NCBI RefSeq assembly: GCF_023028345.1
Contig: NZ_CP095487.1
Location: forward strand, 1,550,001-1,614,000
Source: Halorientalis marina
Lineage (GTDB): Archaea > Halobacteriota > Halobacteria > Halobacteriales > Haloarculaceae
Direction of reading: 5' to 3'
Length of the DNA stretch: 64,000 nucleotides
The notes below the pieces were generated by a model. It was not told the origin of the DNA. It made no database searches and was given only the letters and a program-made list of their open reading frames with translations. Made by a program: the position numbers and the translations under genes. This document shows, in pieces, positions 51,791 to 61,235 of this stretch. Numbering within the stretch: the first letter of the stretch is position 1; the number at the start of each line of letters is the position of its first letter.

Positions 51791-53041
51791 TCACACGTAC
51801 CCGAGCGCCTCGAGCCGTTCCTCGGGCGCGCCGGACTCGGGGTGACTCCCGGTTCCGCGATCGATGCCGGCCTCCACGTCGTTCTCGTCGACGAACGCGG
51901 TGAGTCGCTCCGAGAGCTGGTCGACTCGTGCCGCCCCCCGTTCGGTTTCGGCGAGGTCGCGGGTCTCCCGGGGGTCCGTCGCGAGGTCGTACAGTTCCGT
52001 GTCGAGGTGTGTACTGCGGTCGTGGTCGACCGTTCGCATGAGTTTGTAACGGTCGGTCCGGAGGCCGAGGTAGCTCTCGCCGCGGTGTGGCGAGTGATTG
52101 AGCATGAACGAATCCCGGTTCGTGCCGTCACACGGCCGTCCGTCCCACTCGTCCGGGGGCGTCGCGTCCACGTGACGCAGGACCGACGGAGGCAGGTCCA
52201 GCTGGCGCACCCGGTCCGTGGCGGCCACCTCGGGGAGGTTCCGGGTGAAAAGTGGCACCCTGACACACTCGTCGTAGAGGCGTGCGTGCCGGTAGGCTCC
52301 GTGCTCGAACTCCTCGCCGTGGTCACCGACGACCACGACGAGCGCGTCGTCGGGGACGAACGAGAGAAGCGAACGGACGTGTGCGTCGACGAACTCGACA
52401 CAGCCCCGGTAGAGGCGTTCGATGGTCGCGCGCTGGGTGTCGGTCATCGCGAGACGGTCCTCGGAGAACTGGGCGAGGGCGCGGCGAGCGCGGAGCGGAC
52501 CGACGCCGAGCCAGCGCTTCAGTCCCGGATAATACGGCTCGTGGGGGTCCATCAGGTGCATGAGCAGGAAGCGCGGTCCCGAAGTGGACCGGAACCACTC
52601 GCGCGCATGGTCTGCCACGTCGGGAGCCGAGACAGACGACCGGCGGCGAACAGTCCGCCTGAGTCGGCGCCGCGCGTAGTGGTACACGCGCCGATACTCC
52701 CCGGTTCCGGACCCGCCGTTCCAGAAGTGGTCGAACTCGTCGCGGAACTTCTCCAGGAAGGGGTTGTTCGCCACAACCGCACCCGTCTCGTACCCGGCGT
52801 CGGAGAGCAAGGCAGGGAGCGTCGGCCCGTGGTCGAGCGCACCGGACTCGTCATAGGCCGAGGAGTAGTACGTGCTCCCGAGGATCGCCGGGAACACGCC
52901 AGGGGTCGCCGCCGACTGGCAGATGGCTTCGCCACGGTCGAGCGACTCCGATGCCATCGCACGGAGCCGGTGCATCTGGGTGACAGCGTCGTACCGCCAG
53001 CAATCGATTGTGAGGAAGACGACATCGGGACGCCCTGACAT
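51791..53041 (-). CDS. Sulfatase-fold hydrolase/transferase without canonical Cys
   Basis: This 416-residue protein has alkaline phosphatase-superfamily motifs: VVFLTIDCWRYDAV (metal Asp), CQSAATPGVFPAILGST at the nucleophile position, MHLMDPHEPYYPGL, and VVVVGDHGEEFEHGAYRHA (metal Asp/His). The formylglycine signature C-x-P-x-R is absent; Thr is the likely nucleophile. The protein ends EERLEALGYV, the same tail as 37268 and 13991. An ATAACAA element lies 27 nt before the ATG. It may handle a phospho-substituent on the glycan. It is upstream of the twin GT4 genes with a 115-bp gap. Confidence 0.88.
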   Translation of the reverse strand: MSGRPDVVFLTIDCWRYDAVTQMHRLRAMASESLDRGEAICQSAATPGVFPAILGSTYYSSAYDESGALDHGPTLPALLSDAGYETGAVVANNPFLEKFRDEFDHFWNGGSGTGEYRRVYHYARRRLRRTVRRRSSVSAPDVADHAREWFRSTSGPRFLLMHLMDPHEPYYPGLKRWLGVGPLRARRALAQFSEDRLAMTDTQRATIERLYRGCVEFVDAHVRSLLSFVPDDALVVVVGDHGEEFEHGAYRHARLYDECVRVPLFTRNLPEVAATDRVRQLDLPPSVLRHVDATPPDEWDGRPCDGTNRDSFMLNHSPHRGESYLGLRTDRYKLMRTVDHDRSTHLDTELYDLATDPRETRDLAETERGAARVDQLSERLTAFVDENDVEAGIDRGTGSHPESGAPEERLEALGYV

Positions 53042-53068
53042 GGCTGCTACCGAGGTCGCTCCCGGTGA

Positions 53069-53075
53069 TTGTTAT
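53069..53075 (-). promoter_or_regulatory. ATAACAA element before sulfatase-fold gene
   Basis: Minus-strand TCAATAACAATCAC lies 27 nt before the ATG at 53041. The preceding TAGTCG resembles a hexamer before several other copies. Confidence 0.6.
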
Positions 53076-53219
53076 TGATCGACTACGGACGCCAGCAGGG
53101 GGGACGGCGCCCTTCCACCCGCGACAGTCGGTCGAGCTATCCCGTCGAAGGTTCGAGGCCGCCGGAGTACTGGTTCGCTGTGGTGGCGGCAGCGAGGGTC
53201 GTGTTCGCTGGTGTCGGAA

Positions 53220-54734
53220 TCACTTCACCGCGTCGACCATCTGCCGGACATTCCGCTCGATCCCCCAGTCGAACTGCCGTTCGAGGGCGAACGCCACCAC
53301 GACGTAGACGGCGATGCCGAGCAGCGTCAGCAGGACGAACTCGACGAAGGGCATACCCAGGTCCAGCGACCGCTCCGCGATCCACACGACCGCTCCCATG
53401 ACGAGGCTGGCGGCCAGCGGGTAGACCACCTCCGAGAGGAGGCGCCAGTAGGTCGTCTCGACGGTCTTGACGACGAGGTAGATGTCGATGGGAAGCATCG
53501 GGAAGACGTAGACGCCGACGACCGCGGCGGCGGCCCCCGCGATGCCGAAGGCCCTGGTCATCGGTATCATTGCGAGGACCATCAGCGGGAGGCGAATCAG
53601 GCCGACCTTCACGAGGTAGTCCGGGCGGTCACGCGCCATCCAGACGGACCCGAACGCGGAGGTGAACGAGATCAGGATGCCGTTGACGGCGATGATCTGC
53701 ATGACCGGGACCATCGGCAGCCACCGCTGGCCGAAAAACGCAGCCACGAACGTCGGTGCGACGGCGATGATGCCGAAGCCGACGGGAAAGGAGATGAAGG
53801 TCGTCATCTTCACCGTCTTGAAGAACGCGCTCCGGAGCGCGCCCACGTCGTCCTGCAGCTTCGAGTACGCCGGGAACATGATGCTTGAGACGATCTGTGT
53901 GAGCTCCCTGGCCGGCGCCATGGCGAAGCGGTACGCGATCTGGTAGAAGCCCAGCGAAGCGGCACCGAGCAGCCAGACGACAATGGCGTCGTCGCCTTCA
54001 TTAATTAAAAACAATACTATTCGCGATCCCGTCAGCCACTTCCCGTAGTCGACGAGTTTCCGAGCGATGTCGAGATCGAACGCCGGCCACGGGCGGTAGT
54101 CGTGCAGCAGGTACGACATCACCGTCCGCATGAGGTCGGAGGCGATGTACCCGAACACGAGCGCCCAGACGTTCTGCCAGAGAACCGCCAGCGTGACCGC
54201 GACCGCGAAGTTCGAGATCGATCCCCCCATCGTGTAGAGGAACTGCTTCTCGAAGGCCAGGTCCTTCTTGAAGTACACGGTGCCGGGGTTCCGGAGCTGT
54301 AGGAGCAGTGGTGAGATGCCGATGACGCGAAGGATGGGGGTCGCTCGGGGTTCCCCAGTGAACGACGCGATGAGCGGCGCGCCGAGAAACATCACGCCGG
54401 CGATGAGGAGCCCACGCCCGAGGTTCAGCACCCAGGCGGTGTCGAGGTAGTCGTCGACGTCGTCGTCCCTGTCCTTGATGAGGGCCTCGTCGAGGCCGAG
54501 ATTGGTGAACCGCTGGAGGCCGTGGATGGCGACCAGTGCGATCCCCATGAGGCCGAAGTCGGCCGGCGAGAGGAGTCTGGCGAGGACGACCAGCGAGCCC
54601 AACTGCAGGACCCTGTCGCCGACGTTCATCGCCGTCACCCAGATACCGCTCTTGACCGTCCGTTCTCGGAGCCCTCCGCCTGGGACCAGCGACGCAACCA
54701 CGCTCCTGAGCTTTGCCAACAGTGTGTCGAGCAT
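53220..54734 (-). CDS. Wzx-type oligosaccharide flippase (MOP superfamily)
   Basis: This 504-residue protein has about 12-14 membrane helices and the Wzx N-terminal block: ERTVKSGIWVTAMNVGDRVLQLG, VVLARLLSPADFGLMGIALVA, FTNLGLDEALIK. The later segment SLGFYQIAYRFAMAPARELTQIVSSIMFPAYSKL is characteristic of this family. It moves lipid-linked oligosaccharide across the membrane. Start at MLDTLLAKL (54734); the longer frame begins with a TTG. An ATAACAA element lies 57 nt upstream. It is the export step for the island's product. Confidence 0.93.
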   Translation of the reverse strand: MLDTLLAKLRSVVASLVPGGGLRERTVKSGIWVTAMNVGDRVLQLGSLVVLARLLSPADFGLMGIALVAIHGLQRFTNLGLDEALIKDRDDDVDDYLDTAWVLNLGRGLLIAGVMFLGAPLIASFTGEPRATPILRVIGISPLLLQLRNPGTVYFKKDLAFEKQFLYTMGGSISNFAVAVTLAVLWQNVWALVFGYIASDLMRTVMSYLLHDYRPWPAFDLDIARKLVDYGKWLTGSRIVLFLINEGDDAIVVWLLGAASLGFYQIAYRFAMAPARELTQIVSSIMFPAYSKLQDDVGALRSAFFKTVKMTTFISFPVGFGIIAVAPTFVAAFFGQRWLPMVPVMQIIAVNGILISFTSAFGSVWMARDRPDYLVKVGLIRLPLMVLAMIPMTRAFGIAGAAAAVVGVYVFPMLPIDIYLVVKTVETTYWRLLSEVVYPLAASLVMGAVVWIAERSLDLGMPFVEFVLLTLLGIAVYVVVAFALERQFDWGIERNVRQMVDAVK

Positions 54735-54791
54735 TGTGATCGGTGGAACGACTTCGGGAGTCGCTACGCTACCACAGTGATGTTCGGTCAA

Positions 54792-54798
54792 TTGTTAT
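54792..54798 (-). promoter_or_regulatory. ATAACAA element before flippase
   Basis: Minus-strand GTCATAACAATTG lies 57 nt before the ATG at 54734. A leader of about 30 nt would be expected. Confidence 0.5.
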
Positions 54799-54969
54799 GA
54801 CCGGGCTACCGCCGGTCTCCGACGGGCGTGCGGTTCCTGGGCGATCGCTCGTTGCGGTCGCCGTACCCACGAGCGGCGACTTGGCCCCGCCGAGACCCTT
54901 TCTACCGACTCGAATACAGGGACGAGCAGGTGTGACGACCGCGTGGACCGGTGAGCGACGTCGGATGCG

Positions 54970-56034
54970 TCAGCAGTACTCCTCTATCGCCGACCGTATC
55001 GCGGCGGCCGCGTTCCCGTCACCGTAAGGCTCCGCTTTCGGGTCGGGATCGAACTCCCGTTCGAGCGCCGCACCGATCGCGGCCGGGTCGGCACCGACGA
55101 GCACGTTCCAGCCCGCGTCGACGGTCTCGACCCACTCGGTCCGGTCCCGGAGCGTCACACAGGGCGTCTCGAGGTAGAACGCTTCCTTCTGGACGCCGCC
55201 GGAGTCCGTCGCCACGCGCTCGGCGCCGTCGAGCAACCGGACGAAATCGAGGTAGCCGACGGGGTCGACGAGATCGACCGCCGCAGCCAGGTCCGCGTAC
55301 AGGCCCTCCCGTTTCAGTGCATCGACGGTCCTGGGGTGGGCGGGAAACACGACCGGCAACGGCGCGGCCCCGAGGGCCGTCGCGACGGCTTCGAGCCGTG
55401 TTGGGTCGTCCGTGTTGGCTGCTCGGTGGACCGTCGCGAGGACGTACTCGCCGTCGGCGTATCCGAGTCGATCGAGTACCGTACTCTCGGCCAGCGCCCG
55501 CTCCCGGACGGTCAACAGCGCGTCGTACATGACGTCGCCGGTGCGAGCGACCCCGTCGGTGATCCCCTCCGCTGCGAGGGTCTCGTCGGCACGCCGCGAC
55601 GGAGTACAACGGAGGTCGGCCGCGTGGTCGGTCAGGATGCGATTTATCTCCTCCGGCATCGAGCGATCACCGCTCCGCAGTCCGGACTCGATGTGGACGA
55701 GTGTCGTATCACGTTTGGCTGCCGCGAGTGCGCCCGCGAGGGTCGAGTTTGTATCGCCGTAGACGACGACCGCATCCGGGTCGTGGTCCCGGATCGTCTC
55801 GTCGATGGCCATCGTCGCCGTGCCGGTCTGTTCGGCGTGCGTGCCGGAGCCGATCCCGAGATTGTAGTCCGGTTCCGGGATCGGGAGCTCCGAGAAGAAC
55901 ACGTCGCTCAGTTCCGCATCGTAGTGCTGACCGGTGTGAACGAGTATCTCCTCGTGATCCGGTCGAAGCGCGTTCGAGACAGGAAACGCCTTGACGAACT
56001 GAGGGCGCGCGCCGACGATCGAGAGGACGTTCAT
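54970..56034 (-). CDS. wecB: UDP-N-acetylglucosamine 2-epimerase (non-hydrolysing; WecB/WbpI family)
   Basis: This 354-residue protein is full length and has every family landmark: SIVGARPQFVKAFP, HTGQHYDAELS, VVYGDTNSTLAGALAA, HIESGLRSGDRSMPEEINR, ATVHRAANTDD, ATDSGGVQKEAFYL and TLRDRTEWVET. It inverts C2 of UDP-GlcNAc to UDP-ManNAc or, if WbpI-like, of the 2,3-diacetamido uronate. It complements the 6-dehydrogenase at 7413 and the aminotransferase pair at 3589-5665. An ATAACAA element lies 74 nt upstream. The sequence cannot decide WecB or WbpI substrate. Confidence 0.94.
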   Translation of the reverse strand: MNVLSIVGARPQFVKAFPVSNALRPDHEEILVHTGQHYDAELSDVFFSELPIPEPDYNLGIGSGTHAEQTGTATMAIDETIRDHDPDAVVVYGDTNSTLAGALAAAKRDTTLVHIESGLRSGDRSMPEEINRILTDHAADLRCTPSRRADETLAAEGITDGVARTGDVMYDALLTVRERALAESTVLDRLGYADGEYVLATVHRAANTDDPTRLEAVATALGAAPLPVVFPAHPRTVDALKREGLYADLAAAVDLVDPVGYLDFVRLLDGAERVATDSGGVQKEAFYLETPCVTLRDRTEWVETVDAGWNVLVGADPAAIGAALEREFDPDPKAEPYGDGNAAAAIRSAIEEYC

Positions 56035-56108
56035 CTGCTCGCTCCCGTGCCGCTAGTGCTGGGACACGACGCCGAAACCATGTCTGGGAATCCAGCGTGT
56101 TCGGATGT

Positions 56109-56115
56109 TTGTTAT
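56109..56115 (-). promoter_or_regulatory. ATAACAA element upstream of 2-epimerase
   Basis: Minus-strand CGTATAACAAACATC lies 74 nt before the ATG at 56034, preceded by CAGTCG. Confidence 0.45.
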
Positions 56116-56329
56116 ACGCCGACTGTCCGGAGTAATACGGCAGAAACCGGCGGTCGTCGGTTGTGACGGTCCGGATCACTGACGGTTCGGCCCGGCCGCT
56201 TGCGCCGATACAACGATGCTACTCGGAGAAGGCGATTTGTAACTAACATCGCCTCCTTCCCAACCCATTCGACATGGATTCGTCTCGGTCGAGGGCAGTG
56301 ACAAGCGAGTTCGCCGCCGTGGAGGGTCG

Positions 56330-58471
56330 ATGAGCCCCCTAGTCTTCGACGACTACCGTCGGTTCGCCGGCCTCGGTAGCTGTTTCGTCGTCCTCTTGCT
56401 TGGTGTCCTCGCTGGTGGAGTCGTCGCGGCCGAACCGACGGCAACGGCCGACAATCGGTCGGGAGCGGTCGGTGAAACGACGGTCGGTGCCGTCGACACG
56501 ACCGACGCGACGCTTCTCGTGGCACCGGCGCGAAACGACGACCGGGTCGGTACCTGGTACTACGAGACCGTCTCGTTCGAGGGCGCTGCTGGGCAGCTCA
56601 TCGAGGCGAACCTCAGCGCACCGGGTGCCGATACGGTCCTCGTTTTGAAGGGCCCGACCGGTGAGACTATCACCGTCAACGAGAACGGCGGTGCCGACAG
56701 GAACTCCCGGGTCGTCGCTCGTCTCCCGCGGGACGGGGAGTACCGGTTCCTCGTGACCAGTCGAAACCGGGTGAACACGTTCGAGTACGCGCTGTCGATT
56801 TCGGAACTGGACAGGTACGAGGAAGACCCCGGACCGATACGCGTCGGCCAGACCGTCACCGGGAGCATCGAGGAGTCCGACAGCAGTTTGCCTCGCTTCG
56901 ACGGGCACTACGACAACGTGACTCTCGACGCCGAACGCGGGCAGCGAATCGCCGTGCAACTGGACTCGCCGGCTGCATCGTCGGTCCGGATTATCCGGCC
57001 GAACCGGGAACGTCTCAACGTCGACACCCAAGACACGCGTGGCCGGACTGCGTCGTTCCTCACCGAATTGCCCAGCGGTGGCGAGTACACCATCGTCGTG
57101 GGGAGCAAGGACGACGACAGCTCGTTCCCGTACCGGCTGTCCGTCGAGAATCGAGACATCGAGACCGTCGAACTCAGTCGAGAGAAGCGCTACGCCCGGG
57201 ACCGGAAGGAGTACTCGGAATTCGAGATCGGCCGGACGACGATCAACACCACGACGGCCTACGTTGGGACGCCGATTACGGTCCGTGCAAGCGTTACCAA
57301 TACGGGGACTGTGGAAGGCGACTTCACCGGTATCCTCATCGCAGACCGGACACGGATCGCGTCCACCGTAGAGGACATCGAGCCGACGGCGACCGAGACT
57401 ATCGAGATCACTGGGTCTCTCAACCGGTCCGGCGAGCACTTCTTCTTCATCGGACCAGAACCGATTGGGTCGGTGAACTTGTTGCCACGACCCGAGCCGG
57501 AACTGGTCGTCTCCGATAGTGACGATACGACACGGGCCACACTCTCACACGGGCAGACGAACGCGACCTACGAGGTGCCGCTCGCCGGGTCTGGGACTAC
57601 CGTCGTCGATTTCGACCGACTGAGCGTGCGAGTGGACACGACGACACGACTGTTGCGGATCGATGCGACCGATCGTTCCGCACCCGATGGGACGCTTCGG
57701 GAGAGTCCGACAGCGTCGCTCCCGACGGGCGCGTACCCCCTCGGTGGCCTGCACGTCGAGACCGCCCGGTCGGTCCCCGACAGTGCGGTCGGGGCGCTGA
57801 CTGTCGACTTCCGGGTTCTGCGCTATGCACTGGACGGGTCTGCCGGTGACGTCGAACTGTACTACGCCGCCGACGGCTCCTCCGAGTGGCGGCCCGCGGG
57901 TGCGACGCTCACCGACGAAACCGCTGGCAGCTATCGGTTCGCGGCAACAGTCAACCGATCCGGCGAGTTCGTCGCCGTGGAGCGCCGGCCGGCGATCACC
58001 GTCGAGAACGTCTCGGCCGACACGGCCACGGTCCCCGTCGGGACGAACTTCTCGGTCTTCGGGGACGTGTCCAACGAGGGGCTCCGAAACGGGTCCCACG
58101 AGATCGCTCTCACCACGAACGGTCGCGTGATGGCGACCCGGACCGTCCAACTCGACGTCAACGAGAGCAAGCGCATCCGGTTCCGGACCGCTCTCGACTC
58201 GCCCGGCGAGTACCAGCTCCGTGTCGGCAACGAATCCACGCCCGCTTCGGTGACCGTTCTTGACCGGGTGACCGCCACTGCTGTCGACGGTCCGACCGAC
58301 GTGTCGTCGGCCGCGGACGACCCGACACCGACACCGGCGCCGGCGGCGGAAACCGGCGGGACACCCGTCTCCGACGCGTCGGGTAGTTCCGATGCGATCC
58401 TGGTAAGTAGTACTGTGCTGCTGCTGTTCTCGATAACGGTCGCGGTCGTCGGCTGGTCTCGATACCGTTAA
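56330..58471 (+). CDS. Membrane-anchored surface protein with PPC and CARDB-like domains
   Basis: This 713-residue protein has an N-terminal signal (CFVVLLLGVLAGGVVAAE), two PPC-like beta domains (about 60-155 and 165-285; each near LPRDGEYRFLVTS or LPSGGEYTIVVGS), a CARDB-like domain (about 315-390; VTNTGTVEGDFTGILIAD), a second at about 580-665 (VSNEGLRNGSHEIALT), a Thr/Pro linker and a C-terminal membrane helix (ILVSSTVLLLFSITVAVVGW). It is anchored outside the cell with several N-glycosylation sequons. It may bind glycan or protein. A PGF-type archaeosortase signal is not seen. It is divergent from wecB. Confidence 0.82.
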   Translation: MSPLVFDDYRRFAGLGSCFVVLLLGVLAGGVVAAEPTATADNRSGAVGETTVGAVDTTDATLLVAPARNDDRVGTWYYETVSFEGAAGQLIEANLSAPGADTVLVLKGPTGETITVNENGGADRNSRVVARLPRDGEYRFLVTSRNRVNTFEYALSISELDRYEEDPGPIRVGQTVTGSIEESDSSLPRFDGHYDNVTLDAERGQRIAVQLDSPAASSVRIIRPNRERLNVDTQDTRGRTASFLTELPSGGEYTIVVGSKDDDSSFPYRLSVENRDIETVELSREKRYARDRKEYSEFEIGRTTINTTTAYVGTPITVRASVTNTGTVEGDFTGILIADRTRIASTVEDIEPTATETIEITGSLNRSGEHFFFIGPEPIGSVNLLPRPEPELVVSDSDDTTRATLSHGQTNATYEVPLAGSGTTVVDFDRLSVRVDTTTRLLRIDATDRSAPDGTLRESPTASLPTGAYPLGGLHVETARSVPDSAVGALTVDFRVLRYALDGSAGDVELYYAADGSSEWRPAGATLTDETAGSYRFAATVNRSGEFVAVERRPAITVENVSADTATVPVGTNFSVFGDVSNEGLRNGSHEIALTTNGRVMATRTVQLDVNESKRIRFRTALDSPGEYQLRVGNESTPASVTVLDRVTATAVDGPTDVSSAADDPTPTPAPAAETGGTPVSDASGSSDAILVSSTVLLLFSITVAVVGWSRYR

Positions 58472-58574
58472 ACCGGGGCTGGCCGATTGAGGCTCGGTCC
58501 GGCGACCTGCCCATCCGCACTCCGGGAGCGGATCGGTCCGAGAAGCCACTCACAGGTGACGCGGTTCGGGGCCA

Positions 58575-59555
58575 CTAGGGGTCGATCGTGGAACTAGACC
58601 AGGTCTCGTGGTCCCCGAGGAGCGACGCCACACCGTCCCTGATACCGACCTGCGGTTCGAAGCCGAGTTCGGCCGTTGTCTTCGAGATATCCGCACGACT
58701 GCGCTGGATGTCGCCGTCTCGCCCCTGTTCGTGGCGGACCGTGACGTCCGCGGACGACTCTTCGGCCACGAGCGTAGCGAGTTCCCTGATCGTGATCGAC
58801 CTGCCGGTTCCGACGTTGTAGACGGCCGGTGTCTCGGTTGCGGTGGCAGCCGCGAGGTTCGCTCTCACGACGTCGGCCACGTGGACGAAGTCCCGCGTCT
58901 GGTCGCCCTGGCCGTGAACGGACAGGGGGTCGCCGTTCCGCGCCTTGCGAACGAACTGACCGACGACCCCGCACGCTTCGGTCGGTGTTCTGCGAGGGCC
59001 GTAGACGTTGAAATAACGGAGACTGACGACGGGGAGGCCGTAGCGCTCGGCGAACACACGGCCGTAGTGATCGCTGGCCAGTTTCGACGCACCGTACGGG
59101 GAGCGGGGTCGAGTCTGGGCCTCCTCGGAGACCGGCACCGACTCGGGGTCGCCGTACACCGCTGCAGAGGAAGCCAGCACGACGCGGGCGTCAGCGCGTC
59201 GGGCTTGGTCCAGGAGGCCAACGGTCGCCGTCGCGTTCCGATCGTGGCAGGCCAGCGGCCGTTCGGTCGACTCCGGGACGTCCACCATCGCCGCTTCGTG
59301 GAAGACGACATCCACGTCAGCCAGCGCCCGTTTCACCTGGTGTTCGTCCCTGACGTCACCGTGAACGAACTCCACGTCGTCCGGGAGCGCTGCTCTGGAG
59401 CCACTCGTGAGGTTGTCGAGCACGCGAACGCGGTTGTTCGAATCGAGCGCGGCGACGATGTGGCTCCCGATAAATCCAGCACCGCCGGTGACGAGTACCG
59501 TCTCGCCGCTGATCTGGTCGCTGGTGTGCATGGGGCGGTGGTCGTCTCCGTCCAT
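58575..59555 (-). CDS. NAD-dependent sugar-nucleotide epimerase/dehydratase (GalE/WbpP-like)
   Basis: This 326-residue protein is an extended SDR: VLVTGGAGFIGSHIVAAL, DVDVVFHEAA, LASSAAVYGDPESVPVSE, SPYGASKLASDHYG with the YxxxK pair, LRYFNVYGPRRTP and VYNVGTGRSITI. The FNVYGPR loop and overall fit favour a UDP-glucose or UDP-GlcNAc 4-epimerase. Start taken at 59555 (MDGDDHRP) because an ATAACAA element lies 23 nt upstream; MHTSDQ at 59531 is the alternative. It supplies a galacto-configured sugar for the island. It is convergent with the surface-protein gene. Confidence 0.92.
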   Translation of the reverse strand: MDGDDHRPMHTSDQISGETVLVTGGAGFIGSHIVAALDSNNRVRVLDNLTSGSRAALPDDVEFVHGDVRDEHQVKRALADVDVVFHEAAMVDVPESTERPLACHDRNATATVGLLDQARRADARVVLASSAAVYGDPESVPVSEEAQTRPRSPYGASKLASDHYGRVFAERYGLPVVSLRYFNVYGPRRTPTEACGVVGQFVRKARNGDPLSVHGQGDQTRDFVHVADVVRANLAAATATETPAVYNVGTGRSITIRELATLVAEESSADVTVRHEQGRDGDIQRSRADISKTTAELGFEPQVGIRDGVASLLGDHETWSSSTIDP

Positions 59556-60037
59556 CACTGCCTCGCCTGGGGAACACATTGTTATTCGACTCCTGTTGCC
59601 GGACGTCGGCGCGGCGAAAACCGCGGCTAACTGGCCGGGAACGGTGGCCGAGGTCTCGGTCTGACGCGCCGAGATGCACCGGCAGGCTCGCCGGCGGCAC
59701 GGCTGTATCCGGTCCAGCGGTAAGACGCGCATACCGTTCCGATACCGAGCCATCCCCCGCTTGGGGCATCACGCAGCACGGCCCCCATATCGGTGTGAAT
59801 CGTGGCGACCGACGGCTGTCCGAGCCACGTCGCCCTCGCAGTGTTTCTCTGCAACCACGACTATCGACCCTCTGCGGGTCCCACTATGTGTCGGTGAGCG
59901 CCCCCTTCCGATTCCAGATCGCTCGCCGACACCGAACGACGCCCACTCGGTCTACGACGAACCCGACGTTACGACACGACAAGCCCCTACCGAACGAAAC
60001 CGAATCACGAAATACTGAACGAGCACCGGTGTCCGAC
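59556..60037. other. Intergenic region upstream of epimerase
   Basis: 482 bases without a recognisable gene. The left end holds the ATAACAA promoter element. The remaining frames are Arg-rich and lack coding character. No RNA or repeat was seen. Confidence 0.5.
59579..59585 (-). promoter_or_regulatory. ATAACAA element before epimerase
   Basis: Minus-strand TCGAATAACAATGTG lies 23 nt before the ATG at 59555 (47 nt before 59531). Confidence 0.6.
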
Positions 60038-60583
60038 TCAGATCGAAGAAGTCGATTGGCTGGGGGGATCGGCGGGCGCCTCCGCGATCGCGCCGAGGCG
60101 CTCCAGGGTGCCCACCACCGATAGCGGCCTGTCGTCGATCTCACAGGGGAGAACCAGGGCGATCCCGTCCTCGGTTTGCACGGCGAGACACACCTGCGGC
60201 GGAACGAGCCGCTCGTATTCGTCGTCGAAGATGCTCGACGTGACCGACTGTGTCTCGAACGGGAGTTCGATCGTGGCGCCCGCGCTGGCCGCCCACTCCC
60301 GGAAGCGGTCGATCCGGTCCTCGATCCGCCTGCACGCCGCCGTCTTCCTGTACGGGCCGTCGAGACAGATTGCCTTCCCCCAGACGCTAACTGTGGTCTC
60401 GTCGACGATCCCCGCCGATTCGAGACGGTCCAGTCGGTTGAGGACTGTCTCCTGTTGCTGTTTCGGCCCCGGCGGTGGGGCCAGCGAGCGAACGTACACT
60501 TCGACGCGTATCTGCTCCGCGGCCGCGAGCCGCTCGTACCGATCCGTTATTTCGTCGTCAATATTTGGAGTGTGTGCTGTCAT
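60038..60583 (-). CDS. HTH-domain-type haloarchaeal regulator-like protein
   Basis: This 181-residue protein begins MTAHTPNIDDEITDRYERLAAAEQIRVEVYVRSLAPP. The segment EQIRVEVYVRSLAPPPGPKQQQETVLNRL, then ESAGIVDETTVSVWGKAI, fits a haloarchaeal HTH-domain family. The C-terminal half is a beta-rich domain (VPPQVCLAVQTEDGIALVLPCEI). It is soluble. Start at M21 (60583) because the upstream 20 residues look non-coding. Target is unknown; it lies between the epimerase and the right-hand PadR gene. Confidence 0.68.
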   Translation of the reverse strand: MTAHTPNIDDEITDRYERLAAAEQIRVEVYVRSLAPPPGPKQQQETVLNRLDRLESAGIVDETTVSVWGKAICLDGPYRKTAACRRIEDRIDRFREWAASAGATIELPFETQSVTSSIFDDEYERLVPPQVCLAVQTEDGIALVLPCEIDDRPLSVVGTLERLGAIAEAPADPPSQSTSSI

Positions 60584-60875
60584 ACTGTTCGACCCAACGA
60601 TCGGTCCATGCGAAACAGCGCGACTACCGGATAAAAACCTCACACACTGTTTATGTTCATTATATTACACTACGGGTGGTACGATAGGGCTGTGGGTTTT
60701 GCCCGGTAGTCGACCAGTCGTTATCACCCACAAGACCAGTCTCTGTACGTACATCGGCCGTTGTAGCGAAGTGCGAACACGCCAACTCCAGGGGTTATAC
60801 CTTCCCTAATACCGTCCTGTGCACCATCCGCCACGGGTCCGGTGCCGGGCGGTTCGCGGGGCCGAGTAGCGGCGG

Positions 60876-61235
60876 TCAGTGTGTCAGGACCAGCGTCGCG
60901 TTGTGGAGCGCGGCGACGCTGTAGACGAGGACCAGCGGCGCATATCCACCGACGTAGAGGAACGATACGGTTCCGTCACCGGCCCCAACCCGGCGGCAGA
61001 CGTTCGTCGCCCACTCGACGACGAGGACGACGAGGACAGTTCCGACTAGCCCCGTGAGGACGAGCCCGCTCAGGCCGGCCCGGTCGATGATCGACGCTGC
61101 GACGGGATTGGCCTCGACGAACCCGTCGGCTGCCTGCAACCCGTACAGCGTCGTCAATAGGTCGCCAGCCTTCGTGAGCACGAGTGCCGTAATCCCCCAA
61201 TCCGAAATGGGTCGAAACCGCTGGGACGGTGCCAC
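60876..61235 (-). CDS. DUF5658-like small membrane protein
   Basis: This 119-residue protein (GTG start) has three to four hydrophobic segments: ITALVLTKAGDLLTTLYGL (TKxGDxxTT motif), LSGLVLTGLVGTVLVVLVVEW, FLYVGGYAPLVLVYSVAALHN. The GD-TT helix with a following E-NP (FVEANPVAASI) is typical of DUF5658. A TAG interrupts the same frame just upstream of the GTG, after an ATG at 61325 that sits 27 nt behind a TTAACAA element, so the 5' end may be damaged. Function is unknown. Confidence 0.72.
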   Translation of the reverse strand: MAPSQRFRPISDWGITALVLTKAGDLLTTLYGLQAADGFVEANPVAASIIDRAGLSGLVLTGLVGTVLVVLVVEWATNVCRRVGAGDGTVSFLYVGGYAPLVLVYSVAALHNATLVLTH

